Assembly: GCF_007655135.1 (NCBI RefSeq)
Contig: NC_045132.1
Span: 23,988,354 to 24,052,353, forward strand
DNA: 64,000 bases
Direction: 5' to 3'
Source of the DNA: Punica granatum
Taxonomy: Eukaryota > Streptophyta > Magnoliopsida > Myrtales > Lythraceae
Positions 23,856-35,990 of this stretch are shown here, one piece after another. The first letter of the stretch is position 1, and each line of letters starts with the position of its first letter. The translations under genes were made by a program, and so were the position numbers. Below the pieces are notes generated by a model, which made no database searches, had not been told where the DNA came from, and worked only from the letters and a program-made list of their open reading frames with translations.

Positions 23856-24977
23856 TTAATAACCAGGATCCAAGCTCTTTCCCTTACCTCGAAAATCTGA
23901 ACTCGACGACCCCTGCTGCTGAGTCGAAGTTGTGGAAGAAGATGAGATTGAGGATGAAGAAGAAGAAGAAGAAGAAGGCGAAGAAGTATGCATACCAGGA
24001 GTTGTTCCTTGACTCACGAAGCTGATATTCGAATTATCGAGGAGAGGGATATCAGTGTTATTGCTCGACAAAAGTTTCGCGTACTGAATCAAGTCTGGGA
24101 AATGAGCTTCCCGCGATGGCATAGAAATGGGAGGATTATTTGCTTGGGAGGAGCTCATCACGAGCTCGGGAGTATCGTAATAGCCAAGCCCTTGAACTCT
24201 TTCGGGGAAATTCAACTTAGCCTTGGCGCCTTTAAACCTGAGAGCAGCTGTATCATAGGCCATGGCTGCTTCCTCAGCTGTCTCGAAGGTCCCAAGCCAA
24301 ACCCGAGCGGCCTTTTTCGGGTCACGAATCTCCGCTGCCCATTTCCCCCAAGGCCTTTGCCTCACTCCCCTGTAATGTCTTCTCCTCATGGTGCTCTCTG
24401 GTTCAAATGAATGTTGAAGTGTGAGTAAGACAACACGACCGACATGCATGAAATATAATTAATGTTCTTATACCATCTAAAATCTCGAAAAATCCATAAC
24501 TTTCTTTTGCATGATTAGAATAATTTCCTCTCTAAGTCGATCCGAGCATATAAGAATTATTTCTCACGGCTTTTTAATAGAATACGAATTCAAAACTTTG
24601 AGTAATTAAACTAGAGCAGAATCACTTACGGTTTGATACAATCTCTCCATATAATAGAAGATATGAATAAATACGTGTGTCATTTCTAATAAAGTCCGTC
24701 GCACCCCATCAAGTTAAAGATTCATGATCTGATTTGGTTGTGGATTCAAACATTAGATCTAATAAGGAGGAATGTCATGTCAATTAGATCGAAACTAGTT
24801 GAAACCCGTGTATTGTGCGGTAATATTTTATCAAACTTTTTTTTATAACTAAATATAAATAATCAACACATATGACGTGAATAAAAATAAGTAGAAAACA
24901 TATATGTACCAAGTAGATATCACCGTACTATAAATTATATGTGAAAGATGTAAGGAGTGAAAATTATAATAGCAAAA

Positions 24978-25014
<37 letters not shown>

Positions 25015-26686
25015 CGACTTCCACAGACATGTATAGAGCAAATCAACATGTAATATGTATAAGAAGATATCATGTAGGGAGTAAAGTACAAGAAAAACTA
25101 AAACAAATAAAGAATATGTACATAAAAAATGATTTTATAAATGAGAAAAACATGCATGACAAAGATACGTATACAGGAATCGATTGACTGCCTTCCAAAA
25201 TTTTGACGTTATAAGAAAATTTATATATTATAGTTTATTTTTTTATGCAAATCCTTATTTTCACATCTCTAAATCAAAAGTATTATCATTTTATACTTTT
25301 CTCAAAGAGTTTGCTTCCCTCAATTGAAATCCTGGGTGCGACCCTGTATATATACACATTGTTATCTTGTGTTCCATGCATCGATATGGCTGAGACGCGG
25401 GGTCGACATAGTTCCATTTGTTTGATGCCTTACTAATGAGGGGAAAAAAAGAGTATTGCAATAAAATAATTTTTTTTGGGGGTAAGTAATCAAATAATTT
25501 TATACTGAATTCAAAGTGCTGGCTTGATTAATTCAAGCATATATATCTTAAGGGTGTAGAGAGAGAGTTCTTCACGTAAACTTTTGGATATGCATTGAAC
25601 TAAATATAAGATATATTATATATGTATTTTCGCTATATATATATAGGATTCTGAACTTTTGGATATGCATTGAAGGATATATCCATATTCAATCTATATC
25701 AATAAATGTTTCAATCTTATCAGGTTGCCCATCCTAAGAAAATATTTTATACTTTCATTGCATATATCGCGTGATGTATTAATCATAAAACAAATTTGAA
25801 AAATGTGTGGAATGCGCCGATTCGTTATAATATAGTTGCTCTCTATTACACTGATGTGGTTGAATTGCACCACAGATATAAAACCAGAAACGGGGAAATA
25901 TCATTTTATTTTTATCGAGTACAGAGGACGGGGAAAATCCGATGAACTAAAAGAGAAGAAATTGAGTTCCAAGGATCGGCAAGTAATTACTTCTTGAGGT
26001 TTTACAATCTAGCTATACCGAGATCATAATATTATAAACCGCCATTAACGAGAAGTAGGGACAGGTTCCCGAACGCTCTGAGTTCCACGGATATATGACT
26101 CGGAGTTGCATAGCAAAGTGTCAACCATGTCGCAAGGAAAAGGAATAGACATCATGAAAAGAAGGGTTTTGAGCAAGATATTTGTATATATACATATATA
26201 TTTCGATCTGAAATCAGATACTTGTAAATCCGGGCTTCTAACTTAGATATTATGTTAAAGGACCCCCTTGAAAAAGGAGATTAAAGCTTAATGCCAGATC
26301 GACTAGGGAAAAGAAGTTTGATGTAAGCAGTAGTTCTGGCAATTTTCATCTGATATATATAACACCTAAGATGTCGTTTAGATGTTTATACATATCGATC
26401 AGCCCATACCTTGATCTGGAATGAGATGAGACGAGGCTGTCTCCCTCTCGATGTGAGCTACTCTTGGAACTGCCATCCGGGTTGAATCAATCATAGTCAC
26501 CGGCCTTTGATCATGGGGACTGCTTCCCATGACTTGAGCGAGAACCGTTACCATAGCTGAAGCATCGGTTTCCGACCAAGAAGATGAGTAGCCATAAGTG
26601 GTGAACTCGTTTTCTTGTTCGTCGGTCTTCTTCTCCACCGATGTTTCCGAAGGAAGTGGCCTCTTTCCATGCCTCCGATGATCCAC
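23856..26686 (-). CDS. AP2/ERF transcription factor, group X (ERF108-115 type), copy B
   Basis: Exons 26686-26410 and 24397-23856 join in phase to give 272 aa, with a 2.01-kb intron and the same donor (CAAG|GTATGG) and acceptor (AACCAG|AGAGCACC) as copy A. The AP2 domain (about 100-157) has the same sequence as copy A, so DNA recognition should be unchanged. Differences lie outside it. In the N-terminal exon they are Ala15Thr, Ala29Thr, His70Arg, Val79Ile and Arg92Gln. Further on are Ser169Pro, Asp190Ala and Gln200Lys, plus an extra Leu in IPLLDNS. The serine run is longer, with an Ile, and there is one extra C-terminal Tyr. Both copies look functional. Divergence in the introns and upstream DNA gives scope for different expression. 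Confidence 0.93.
24981..25010. repeat. (AT)n microsatellite in ERF copy B intron
   Basis: Fifteen AT units sit inside the ERF copy B intron. The matching site in copy A (about 13760-13774) has about seven. Confidence 0.9.
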
Positions 26687-28701
26687 CTTTCTAACTCTTG
26701 ATGCTTATTGATCAATTAGCTAGCTAGCTGGTCTTCTAAGCCCTTCAGAATGCGCTTCTGTGTATCTGCGTAGAGGTTGTTTTCTAGGGCATAAAAGGTG
26801 TGCACCTCTATCTACCTAAAAAAATAATAATCTACCTAAAAAAAGGTGTGCACTTCTTTTTTTTCTTTCTCCCATTACAAGAGGGTCTCGTAGGCTTAGT
26901 ATAATAAAATAAAAAGCCTAATAGCTAATAAATGAGTATAGCAGTCTTATTACGAGTATCGAACATGCATGCATGAAACATCTTAATTACTAAATAAGAG
27001 CATGTGTCACTACGCTACATGCCCTATTTGATTTTTTTCCTCAGAAAATTAATGTGTTATATTATATATGCTATATATAACTGTTTGGGTAGACTTGCTC
27101 TTTTTTTTCCTAATGAATTTGTAGCAAAGGAAAGAAGGGTTCAAGATTCTACATTTGACCCTTATATTTTGGTATTTCTCGAGTCACTTTATTTTCTAAG
27201 TACATTTATGAGAAAATTTATAAATTAATGTAATGGTAATTGATTTTTTATTGAGATAAATTAGACAATGCTAATGCACTAAATAAAATAATCTTAAAAG
27301 TTATAACATAGAAAAATCAAAACTAAAACTCGTTTCAAAACAGTAAAAAAAAATAAGATTATTTTTTTTCCTTTTACTAGGGAGGCTCATAAGATCGTCA
27401 CTCTTTCTCTTGACTGAAGATCACTAATCTTCATACACCGAAAAAAAATCACTACTCTTCATATTAACCTTGTGTTTAATATTATAAATCCATTCAATTT
27501 TTATTAAGTGCAGGATCCAATAGGAAAATCTACATTGAAAAATTGATTAATGCGAGTCTCCGCCATGCAATCTTCTCATCCAAGAAATGATCACAGACAA
27601 ACAAGAAAATTGGTGTGATCTAGTAGGAGCTTAAAAGAACGAAAAAGGAAAAAGAGGTTTTCATAAAATAAAATAAAATAAAAAGAAGGGAAAAATAGGT
27701 TTTCCCTTCTCAGACATAAGGGATAGAAGGAAAAAAAAAAGGAACAATCTACCGAAAAAAGGAAAAAGAAAAGAACAGACACGAGGCTACAGCAAGGAGC
27801 ATCCTGAGTTGTGTATATACATGTATATATAGATGTCATAATTCTCCAAATCGATTTCGTGAAAACAGAATCGCCAGGCGACCAAAATAGTCAGCATCTT
27901 TGGAAATCGTAATGGGACAAATTTGGCCATATTCAAACAAAATAAGATGAGAAAAGTCAAAAGTGAATAATTATTAAAGAGTGCAAATGGCTATTAGAGT
28001 CAAAGAAAGGAGCGTTTACTAGTCGACATACCCTTTCGTAATCATACATAATTTAAATATATCAAGAAGGTCTTGGAACTCTCTCTCCACATATATCAAA
28101 TATATGGAAAAGATATTTGAAACTCATACCCGATCATCTCTCTCCGTCAATAAGGTTGTCATCTACGTTTGGCTTGGCATATTCATCGTGATTGCCCTTC
28201 ACGGTAACCCAACAAGATTTATAAAGTCAAAATTTTAAGAGACGGAAAAAACTCCAATATAATTCATATATCGTTTTCAATTTTCCTTTCAAACTTATAA
28301 CTTACGCGATTATGAAGTAAACACTTCCTATTCTTTTTGTGCGTAGTTGGAAGGTCAATTGTTTGTTCAAACATAAATATTTATGTGCGAAACTTTTTGT
28401 TTTTTTACCCGTTTATAAGAAAATCCATAGATCCACCGGGATTGGGGAAGAGAAAATAATGAGTACCACTTCACCCAAAAAAAATACAAAAAATTCTATT
28501 GATGAGAATTAATATGAAAACTATATATAAATATATATATATTTGGTACACCACAATGAAATGGATAAATATGTTATCATATACTTTATTTGTTATTTAC
28601 AATGAGTTGGAAACATCATTTCATTTTTCCCAAACTTAATGAAATGATCATTTCTTTATAGAACTTAAATATTACTCACTCCACCATTCCAATTAATTTT
28701 A
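26687..28701. promoter_or_regulatory. Upstream region of ERF copy B
   Basis: This is the likely promoter and 5' UTR of ERF copy B, then intergenic DNA matching 15548-18168 without the 16689-17647 transposon. The CTAGCTAGCTAG run near the gene is kept (about 26720). Small stretches (27366-27410, 27655-27830) are absent from copy A. No gene is seen. Confidence 0.5.
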
Positions 28702-29178
28702 GGGTAAATTACACTGGTGGTCCAAAAAGTTTTAACAATGTATCTGGTTGGTCCAAAAAGTTTTTTTTGCTACTTGATAGTACAAAATGTTTCAAAGTTG
28801 TAACATGATAGTATAAACCGTTATCTCACCATTGACGCCGTCAAGTGAAGCTGACGTGGCCGAAACGTGGCCGATACGTGGCTCTGATATGTTTTTAGGA
28901 GTTGATAGAACGTTACATGATGGTTCAAACTCTTTTGAAGTTGTCACTTAATGGTCCAAAATGTTTTACAGATGTAACATAATGGTACAAAATGTTTCTT
29001 TAATTAACTTAAAGGTCCACCCATGTCAATGGCGAGATGACGGCGTCAATGGCGAGATAACGGTTTGTACTATCATGTTACAACTTCAAACATTTTGTAC
29101 AATCAAATAACAAAAAAAACTTTTTAGACCAACCTGATATATTATTAAAACTTTTTGGACCACCAGTGTAATTTACCC
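28702..29178. mobile_element. Non-autonomous inverted-repeat transposon with 9-bp target duplication (MULE-type)
   Basis: The 477-base element has near-perfect ends: GGGTAAATTACACTGGTGGTC at the left, and its reverse complement at the right. A perfect 9-base target duplication, TTAATTTTA, lies at 28693-28701 and 29179-29187. It belongs to the same family as 18169-18813 and sits at the same place in the duplicated unit, but its target duplication and interior differ. It carries no transposase. Confidence 0.88.
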
Positions 29179-29833
29179 TTAATTTTAATACAACTGTCAT
29201 ATATTTTCTTTTAAATTCTTTTATATATATACATATGATAAAGATATTTTATTGAATATTTTTATTTTTGAAAATAAGTTTTTTTTATTTAAACTCCTTT
29301 GTATATTCAAATTTATTAAAAAAGAATATATGTTCCCTCAATATATATAATTATATTTATTTTTATAAAACTTATTTCATTCCTTTTTAGTATGCCAAAT
29401 GTCACCTAACTACTATTGTATTAACCTCACTTTTCCAAATTCTAAAATTGTGATACTAAGATATAATAAATAAAAGTAAGTTTCGCACTAAGCGAAGGAA
29501 TAATTATATTGCCAAATCATTAAACTATGACATATAATAATTGTCCCTACATTATACTATGTGCATACTTATATTCAACTTCAATCGATAAGGACATGGA
29601 CAGAAAAAAAAATCATATTATGCCCATGCTTGCAAGTAGCTACGAGAAAATCACGATCGACCCACATGCCTTGTTGAACACTCCCCTGGTCCACATCAAG
29701 TTGACCTTTCTGCTTTTAGACAGCTACTAGCGTTGACTCGATATTGCCCCAAAATATCTAAAAAAATTTAATATAACATGTATTCCGCCAATCATGTATC
29801 GGGTTTTCGTTGAATTCACGGGGTCGTTACTCA
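29179..29833. other. Intergenic, duplicate of 18814-19490
   Basis: This is AT-rich DNA matching unit 2. It holds the same short unrecognised open frame (29621-29730). At about 29879 the match to unit 2 ends and the rearranged DCD terminal exon begins. Confidence 0.55.
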
Positions 29834-30805
29834 TTACAAGATACCAGGGAATACAGAGGTCGCGGCACGCCCACGTAATGTCATTAGAATACGGGGGTCC
29901 CAGTGTGCATAATATGGAGGAGGCTGCACGTATGAGGGAACTGAACCATTCGAAAGTGTAGCTGACGACGTGGAAGCATAGGAAACTGCAGCAGTTGCAG
30001 CCTGTTGACTATGATAGCTGACCGTTTGCATCACTCTTGGCTGGTCTGATATATAATATGCGTCAACATATCCGAGTGCCTGCTGGATGGGAGCCATCTC
30101 CGCTGCAACTGCCACCCTGTAGTTACAGTTCTAGGATTAAGATACATATTTTATGGACTTGGCAAATTGATACTAATCAAAAAAGGCCCAATCCTTGGTT
30201 AATTGGAAGGCAGATGAGCGAACTTGGAGATTATGCAGGCTTGATCGCAAATGAAACTCTTTAAGGCATTATTTACTATTTGGTGGTCCCCTCGAATAAA
30301 TGGAGGAAAGTGAGCCTTGTGAGGCTTGAACCGAAGGTTCAGCGCTGGTATCACATGAAACTCCAAATTTTTGAAAGACCAGAACCAACCTATCAGTCCT
30401 AACCCCAGCCACCAAAACAACGAAGTCAGCTAAACGAAGATTATCAACAAGTTCACCTAAGAACTCCTTGGCTACTCCAAGCTCCTTCATTGCTTTAAAT
30501 TTCCTCAGGCTCAAACTGCCTCTATCTTTCTTGGAGCCCGTCTCGTTAAAAGAAGTGTATGAAAATGCTATGAGAAAATGATTATGCACAGTTAATGGCA
30601 AGTACCTTCCATATGTATCAGTTCTTGATAAACGTGGCTCCTTAGGAAAGTATGGCGGGTGTGAGTCGTGTGACCCCTGAAGATTTTGGTTTGGATGAAC
30701 ATAAGCAACTTTCTGAATGTGATACTGAGGCTCTGCCACAGATTGTACCTCAAGAGCTCAGGACTCAGGCATATACTGTTCATATGGCAAACAACTGTTT
30801 GCACG
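29834..30805 (-). pseudogene. Rearranged 3' part of the DCD-domain gene
   Basis: On the minus strand, reading stays in frame with exon 3 of the DCD gene after its TAA stop. RANSCLPYEQYMPES is followed by a second stop, TGA at 30758-30760. Then comes VQSVAEPQYHIQKVAYVHPN and on to a possible donor (GGAAG|GTACTT) near 30600. The next DNA (30270-30515) matches the 3' UTR-like part of the unit 2 relic. The terminal exon (about 30120-29880, VAAEMAPIQQ... YYAHWD) follows it instead of preceding it. The terminal exon lacks its natural SSSS-stop and runs for about 20 unrelated codons to a stop at 29834. Bases 30199-30245 are inverted relative to 20160-20205. The gene's 3' half is therefore scrambled. 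Confidence 0.75.
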
Positions 30806-32716
30806 TTAAGGTTGATAATGCCTAGGCATATGCAGAGGACCAGTATGATGAGCCCCAGATACATATGTGCTATCTGCAGGAGGCAACCTTGTTAATGGAT
30901 GGAGAGTATTGGTAGCAGGTGGCATGATATCTATAGGTCGAAACAGTTCCATGAGAGAATTCACCTGCGACCACAAGAAGAAAAAAACAGCAATCAAAAG
31001 AGTAGCAGCTACATTTTCTTTACTTATTACTTGAGTAAGTGACCACATTAGAAAGCGAGCAAGAACAGCTCCGCAAAAAATTCCTCAGCAGCATGAAACA
31101 GAATCCTACCTGATTACTTTGAAGCTCTTGCTTAAATTTAGAACCACTGTAATTTTCTTTGATGGCATGCCTGAAGACACACTCAGGGACTGGTAAACAA
31201 TCCTTGAAAATTTTAAATGTTACCTACACCAGAGATGCATTATCCCTGTCAGAACATGTCTCTGCATTGATGAGGCATAAATATTCAATAATGCTTGTGA
31301 TAGGAGGATCTGTATTGGCATCAGAGCAGTAACAACCAGACAAAATTGAGGAACTGAGATTAATCTTAGTTTCACTTGTTCAAAATATCAGTTAACAACA
31401 ATGAGAAAAATCCGCAATCTTGACTAAGCCATGAAAATGCCAATGAGCATAAGCAAGACCAACAATAACATGGTACAATATCCTGATGTTAAGCACAAAT
31501 AACACTTTCATACCTAAGTAGCTCATGAATTTGGAAGCCTAAAATAGTCACCATAGTTTAGCATTATAATACCATCTCTTGGTGTATTTTTACACTTTTA
31601 CTCCCAACATCACTAACTGCCTTAAGATAGGGAAATCAACAGCTAATTCACATCCACGAGTCATATCATCACCTCAAGTATAGCCACCATCGATACCTAA
31701 TTGATAGCCACCATGACTAAAAACACTCAGATCACAATTGGACTGAATAAGCAGCTATTGATGGGGGTATCAATATAGCTACAACAGCCACTCTGTTTTG
31801 CCATTTCACAATTTAATGAACCTCAAATGGTGAGACCATCGAAGTTGCATATACCTGTGTCAATATGAAATATATGCTAAATGCATTTCTAGGTTACATT
31901 AAATAAAAGAAGTGTTCAAGCAGAGGCTTGCTGGTCCAAATGCACCCAGCTCAAGTCAAGCCTATTCCATACTAAGTTAAATAGCCAAGATCATTATATA
32001 TATATATATATATATATAAGAATGGTAGTGATAAGAGTGATTCAAGCGGAAAGATTCCAATGCCCAAGTTCAGATCACGGCATCATGGTGCTCTACAACG
32101 AGGAAAAGTTTTTGCTTCGAATAGTAGCAAGTTCCAATGAGCAATGACTGACAAGTAATGTGACAAATTTACCCCAAAATAATAACCAGATAGAAAATTA
32201 CAACCTTCTAAAAGCAAGCAATAGATTCACAAAGATAAAGTAAAGATACTTTGACACCTGGGAAGGAAATCTCTGAGCGAAAGCCAATGGTTCCAAGTTC
32301 AGCCGTCCATATGAAGTTGCCTCATAAACTCCATAGAGAAGCTTCAAGTCAAAATCGTACAAGAAGAGCTTCATGCTTGGCTGTATTTTCTTTACATCTT
32401 CCAGTTTTCCCGTTGGTAGTCCAAAAACACGATACATAAAACACTCTGGTTTTGTCTTCCCACTACACATAAAAATGAACCCTGCAATTGGTTCGTCACT
32501 GTGTACTCTTTCACTTCCTCCTCCAACTGGAATGACCCCTCCAATTACATCAGGACGACATGCAGCAACATGACCAATTGCTACTTCCCCAGAACAGAGG
32601 ATTGATCTTGATGATTGGGCAGTTAGAGGAGCGGAAGCTACTTTGATCTGCAACAAATTCTCCTTTATGGAGCTATTTACCGTCTTCATATCACCATTCC
32701 AGTCCTTGGATGACAT
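30806..32716 (-). CDS. DCD-domain (development and cell death) protein, prematurely stopped
   Basis: Exons 32716-32258, 31223-31110 and 30964-30806 join in phase (donors CCCAG|GTGTC and AATCAG|GTAGG, acceptors GTGTAG|GTAAC and CGCAG|GTGAA). They give 243 aa before an in-frame TAA. The DCD domain spans about 76-190: [21 protein letters not shown], then [21 protein letters not shown] and [15 protein letters not shown], continuing into [14 protein letters not shown] and [12 protein letters not shown] proteins are plant-specific and linked to stress, development and programmed cell death; no enzymatic role is known. The intact domain means a truncated protein could still act. The original C-terminus was longer, since reading continues in frame past the stop. 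The start ATG is the first in the exon, but an upstream exon (33400-33750) cannot be ruled out. It may be a pseudogene. Confidence 0.7.
31995..32018. repeat. (TA)n microsatellite in DCD intron 1
   Basis: Twelve TA units lie within the first DCD intron. Confidence 0.9.
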
Positions 32717-34670
32717 CTCTTTACCACTTCTTTGCGTCTTTCTTTACTTCTAAGCCATTCACAATCTGTAGCACATACAAAATGTAGTCTATGACGACCA
32801 TAAAAAGCTAATTCAATCACACATGGAGAAGTATTTGCCATGAACTTTTTCATGAGCTTGCTAAGATAGCCCCTTATTTTGTTTAACTTTTCTTTTCTTA
32901 TGGTTGAGTGAGTACAGTGTGGCTCTCGTGCGGTGGGGTTTCAGGGAAAAGTTTCTACAATGGTGGCTCCGCAAGCTACTTATGGTCTCTTTATTCTTTC
33001 AAAGCTGCAAAATTTCACCAAGAAATTGTCATATTTTCCAGCGGAGAGATAAATCTAAATGATATGAAAGTCAAATGTGTATATTGACACGCCTAGAATC
33101 CTCGCTTCTCTGAACTTGCCGGCAGGATAAGATTCTAAGGACCAAGAACCTCATAGAAATGCTGCATTTGGTTCCTAACTGGTGTGCCACGGGCAAAACC
33201 GAGTCATTAGATTGATCATGTCAAACAAATACTTGCACATCCCATACAATTTTCCCCAAAGGCCGATATAACGTCACTGGCCCTAGAAAATGCAAGCCAG
33301 CAATTGAATATTCGGAAATTAGGGGGGGGTGATCGACTTCTCCTACAATCTGACTAACAGACCAGTCAGCTAGCAAACTTGTACCAGGAATCGCGGCACT
33401 AACATTCACGAGTCGACCATGTAATTGGTCACCGAGCTCCAATTAGGGTTCCTAAGATTGAAAACCTTCTCGAGGGAAACGGAAACGCCAAACGGGATGG
33501 TCAGAACGTTACCAAGAGATTTTTCCGCCAACGCAGCCCCGAAGGAGTGGCGGGTGAGTGAGTGCGAGTGACACTCCTCCCTCGCCGGCGAAGGCAGGCT
33601 TCCCGCCGCAGAGCTCGACTGAAGCAACGGCGGACGAAAGCCTCAGTGGGAGCAGAGCAGGCGACGAGGAAACAATTTCCGATGCAGAGAGGGTAATCCA
33701 CAGGTACCGGCGGGTCACCGTCACTAACAAAACCAGAAAAAGGAAATTGACAAAAATAAAATAAAATAAGAACCAATTCTCTTTGGTCTTTTTTTTGCTT
33801 TAAAAGGTAATTAATTCTTAATGGTCAAAGAGCTAACATTAATTATTTTTCCGTTTTCGATAAGTACATTTATATTTTCATTCATCATCTTCCTTCAATT
33901 TTATCTTCATGGCTTCGCCTATCTTCTAATCTTGTAGGACGATTCGAATAGTCGGCAAGACAGATTATCGCCGATTAGATTGTCCCCTAGGTTGCATCGG
34001 AGTGTCCTAATACAGCTAGGAGAGACTGCCTTCGGATGCCGATATTTTAAAGAAAAATATATGGTGATGAATAAATTTTGTATATTTAAGCCATATTCTC
34101 AATTAAGGCTCCTTGTATTTCTTAATCAGCGTGCCACTGACCCATAGCCTTGCTGCCGACATAGAGAATCACCGGTGGCTGGCCCCGGCTGCCAGCGACC
34201 TCGTCCGTGGCAGCGAAGGGCCATGGTATGAGAGCCAATCGTTGTTGTGAAAAGGGATTGTTGAGGTTTAAAAAGGCGGGTGAGAAGATGTAAGTCCACA
34301 CACTTGACTCTTTGGAGGTTGTGTGTATAGCCACTTCGATGTGATGATCGGTATTACTACGCTAAAAGTAATACTGTTGGCCCAGTGTGCTCAGACCGAA
34401 CAAACCGAGCTAGGTAGAATGCTTTTCTGCCATCGAATTCTATTAATTCGACAGTTTTTCCATATGTATGCAGACCTTCATCGCCGTATTGATATAGAGA
34501 ACACACAAACGAACAAACCTACATTTCAACAAGAGAACTTCACCAGATCAATTTTTCTATCAACAATGAAAGGAATTGTGTCATACTTATGGAACAATGA
34601 ATCGATCACCGAATCGAAGAAATCGTCAACAGATGTACGAGGTAACTATGACAAAACAACACAACCTCAT
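32717..34670. other. Spacer between LIP2 copy 2 and the DCD gene
   Basis: Bases 32741-32876 and 33925-34670 match 1-870. Between them, 32877-33924 is unique to unit 3. It contains a GC-rich stretch (33430-33720) with open frames on both strands and no recognisable domain. As it lies upstream of the minus-strand DCD gene it may be that gene's promoter or first exon. Confidence 0.55.
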
Positions 34671-35375
34671 TTAGGTCTCTCCTTCACTAACCATAAGGGA
34701 ATCGCTGTCCTTCCAAACAGTACTATCATACCCAAATATTTCAACAAAGCAGGAGACCAACCGATCCTGGACAACATCTTCTGCCGGAAGTTCAACCTCT
34801 GCCTCCCTCTTCAAGGACGTGACTTCCTTATTGGCGATGCCGCAAGGCACGATATGCTCGAAGTATCTCAGATCAGGATCAATATTGTATGCCAGTCCAT
34901 GAGAGGTTATGCCATTTGAGATTCGGACTCCAATGGCGCCAATCTTCCTCTCCTCAACCCAGACTCCTGTCTCGCCAGATTTTCCAGGAGAAGCCCTCAC
35001 TCCGTACTGAGAAGACAGCTCGATCATAGTCCGCTCGAGCTTCTCGACGTACAACCTGGCACCAAGCCCCATCTCCCGAAGGGCGATAATAGGGTACAGG
35101 ATCGCTTGGCGTGGCCCATGGAAGGTAATATCCCCTCCTCTTTGGGTGTAGTGAAGTTGGGCTCCAATCTTCTTGAGGTCTGATAGAGGGATCAACAAGT
35201 TGTGATCGGTTCTGCGCTTCCCCAGAGTGTACGTCGGAGGGTGCTGCAGGGACAGAATCGTGTCGGGGATAATACCGGCCTTCCGGTCAAGCACGAGCTT
35301 CTCCTGCAGCTTAAGCGCATCCGCATAGTTGATCACCCCCATCCTGCAGATTTCGAGGACTCTCCGCGCTCTCAT
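34671..35375 (-). CDS. LIP2: Octanoyltransferase LIP2 (lipoyl-protein ligase B type), copy 2
   Basis: This is a 234-aa LipB-family octanoyltransferase with the same active-site layout as copy 1 (RGGDITFHGP at 79-88, Lys144 in RKIGAIG, Cys178 in PCGI). The frame is open further upstream to an ATG at 35390. The conserved start is ATG 35375, directly after a splice acceptor (TTTGTAG|GG ATG), so the five extra codons are intron. Differences from copy 1 include Leu40Ile, Asn58His, Asp142Glu, Lys173Glu, Gly223Asp and three near the C-terminus. His58 and Glu173 match what I recall of other plant LIP2 proteins, which suggests copy 2 is nearer the ancestral sequence. A non-coding leader exon lies at about 35788-35990. 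Mitochondrial role inferred from family. Confidence 0.94.
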   Translation of the reverse strand: MRARRVLEICRMGVINYADALKLQEKLVLDRKAGIIPDTILSLQHPPTYTLGKRRTDHNLLIPLSDLKKIGAQLHYTQRGGDITFHGPRQAILYPIIALREMGLGARLYVEKLERTMIELSSQYGVRASPGKSGETGVWVEERKIGAIGVRISNGITSHGLAYNIDPDLRYFEHIVPCGIANKEVTSLKREAEVELPAEDVVQDRLVSCFVEIFGYDSTVWKDSDSLMVSEGET

Positions 35376-35787
35376 CCCTACAAAGTACATGTTTCGAACT
35401 TCGACTCAGTTATGATCGAGAACTCGACACCGACAAGATCCTCCGGGTGAATTCCAATAGTTCATATCTGATCAATTTCCAGATTTTTAATCCCTCCCAA
35501 ACTCCATCAATCCTTCACAGTGTAGCTCGAACCACAGAACTAACCCGAATAACAAAGTAGCTCCACAAATCAAACTCTCATATGAAATGTGGCAGCTTTC
35601 TCGCATCTTTTCGCACCGTGCAACTCCCCCCAGTTCGATTTCATATCCATCAATTAACTGAAACTAAACTCAAGCTACATTTTCGAAGCGTCCCATGAAA
35701 TATCGCTTGATCGATGAAGACAGATACCAACAACGCCGTGCTAATGGAAACGGGGAAGTAATGGAAGAAGCCGTACCCATCGGTTAC

Positions 35788-35990
35788 CTGTTTTTTGTGC
35801 AGAGAACAGATTCGAAGCCGCGAACTCGCCACTTGTCCGACCGGATTTCAACCTTCACCGATTCGCCCGAGGGAGATCTCAGCTCAGATAATCTCGACCG
35901 GGGATGCACTGAGGTTGTCCCCGAACTGTCCTAGAGACATGGTGTCGTTCGACCATTTGGCGCTGCCATTGTCAACAAAGACAACGCCCT
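35788..35990 (-). other. LIP2: Probable 5' UTR exon of LIP2 copy 2
   Basis: On the minus strand a GC-richer segment ends in a good donor (AACAG|GTAACCG at 35788/35787). The intron would run about 400 bases to the acceptor just before the LIP2 ATG at 35375. Copy 1 lacks this sequence. The transcription start is uncertain. Confidence 0.5.

Noticed and set aside
35376..35390. Five extra N-terminal codons for LIP2 copy 2.
   Set aside because: They lie before a clear splice acceptor and are not shared with copy 1, so they are intron sequence.
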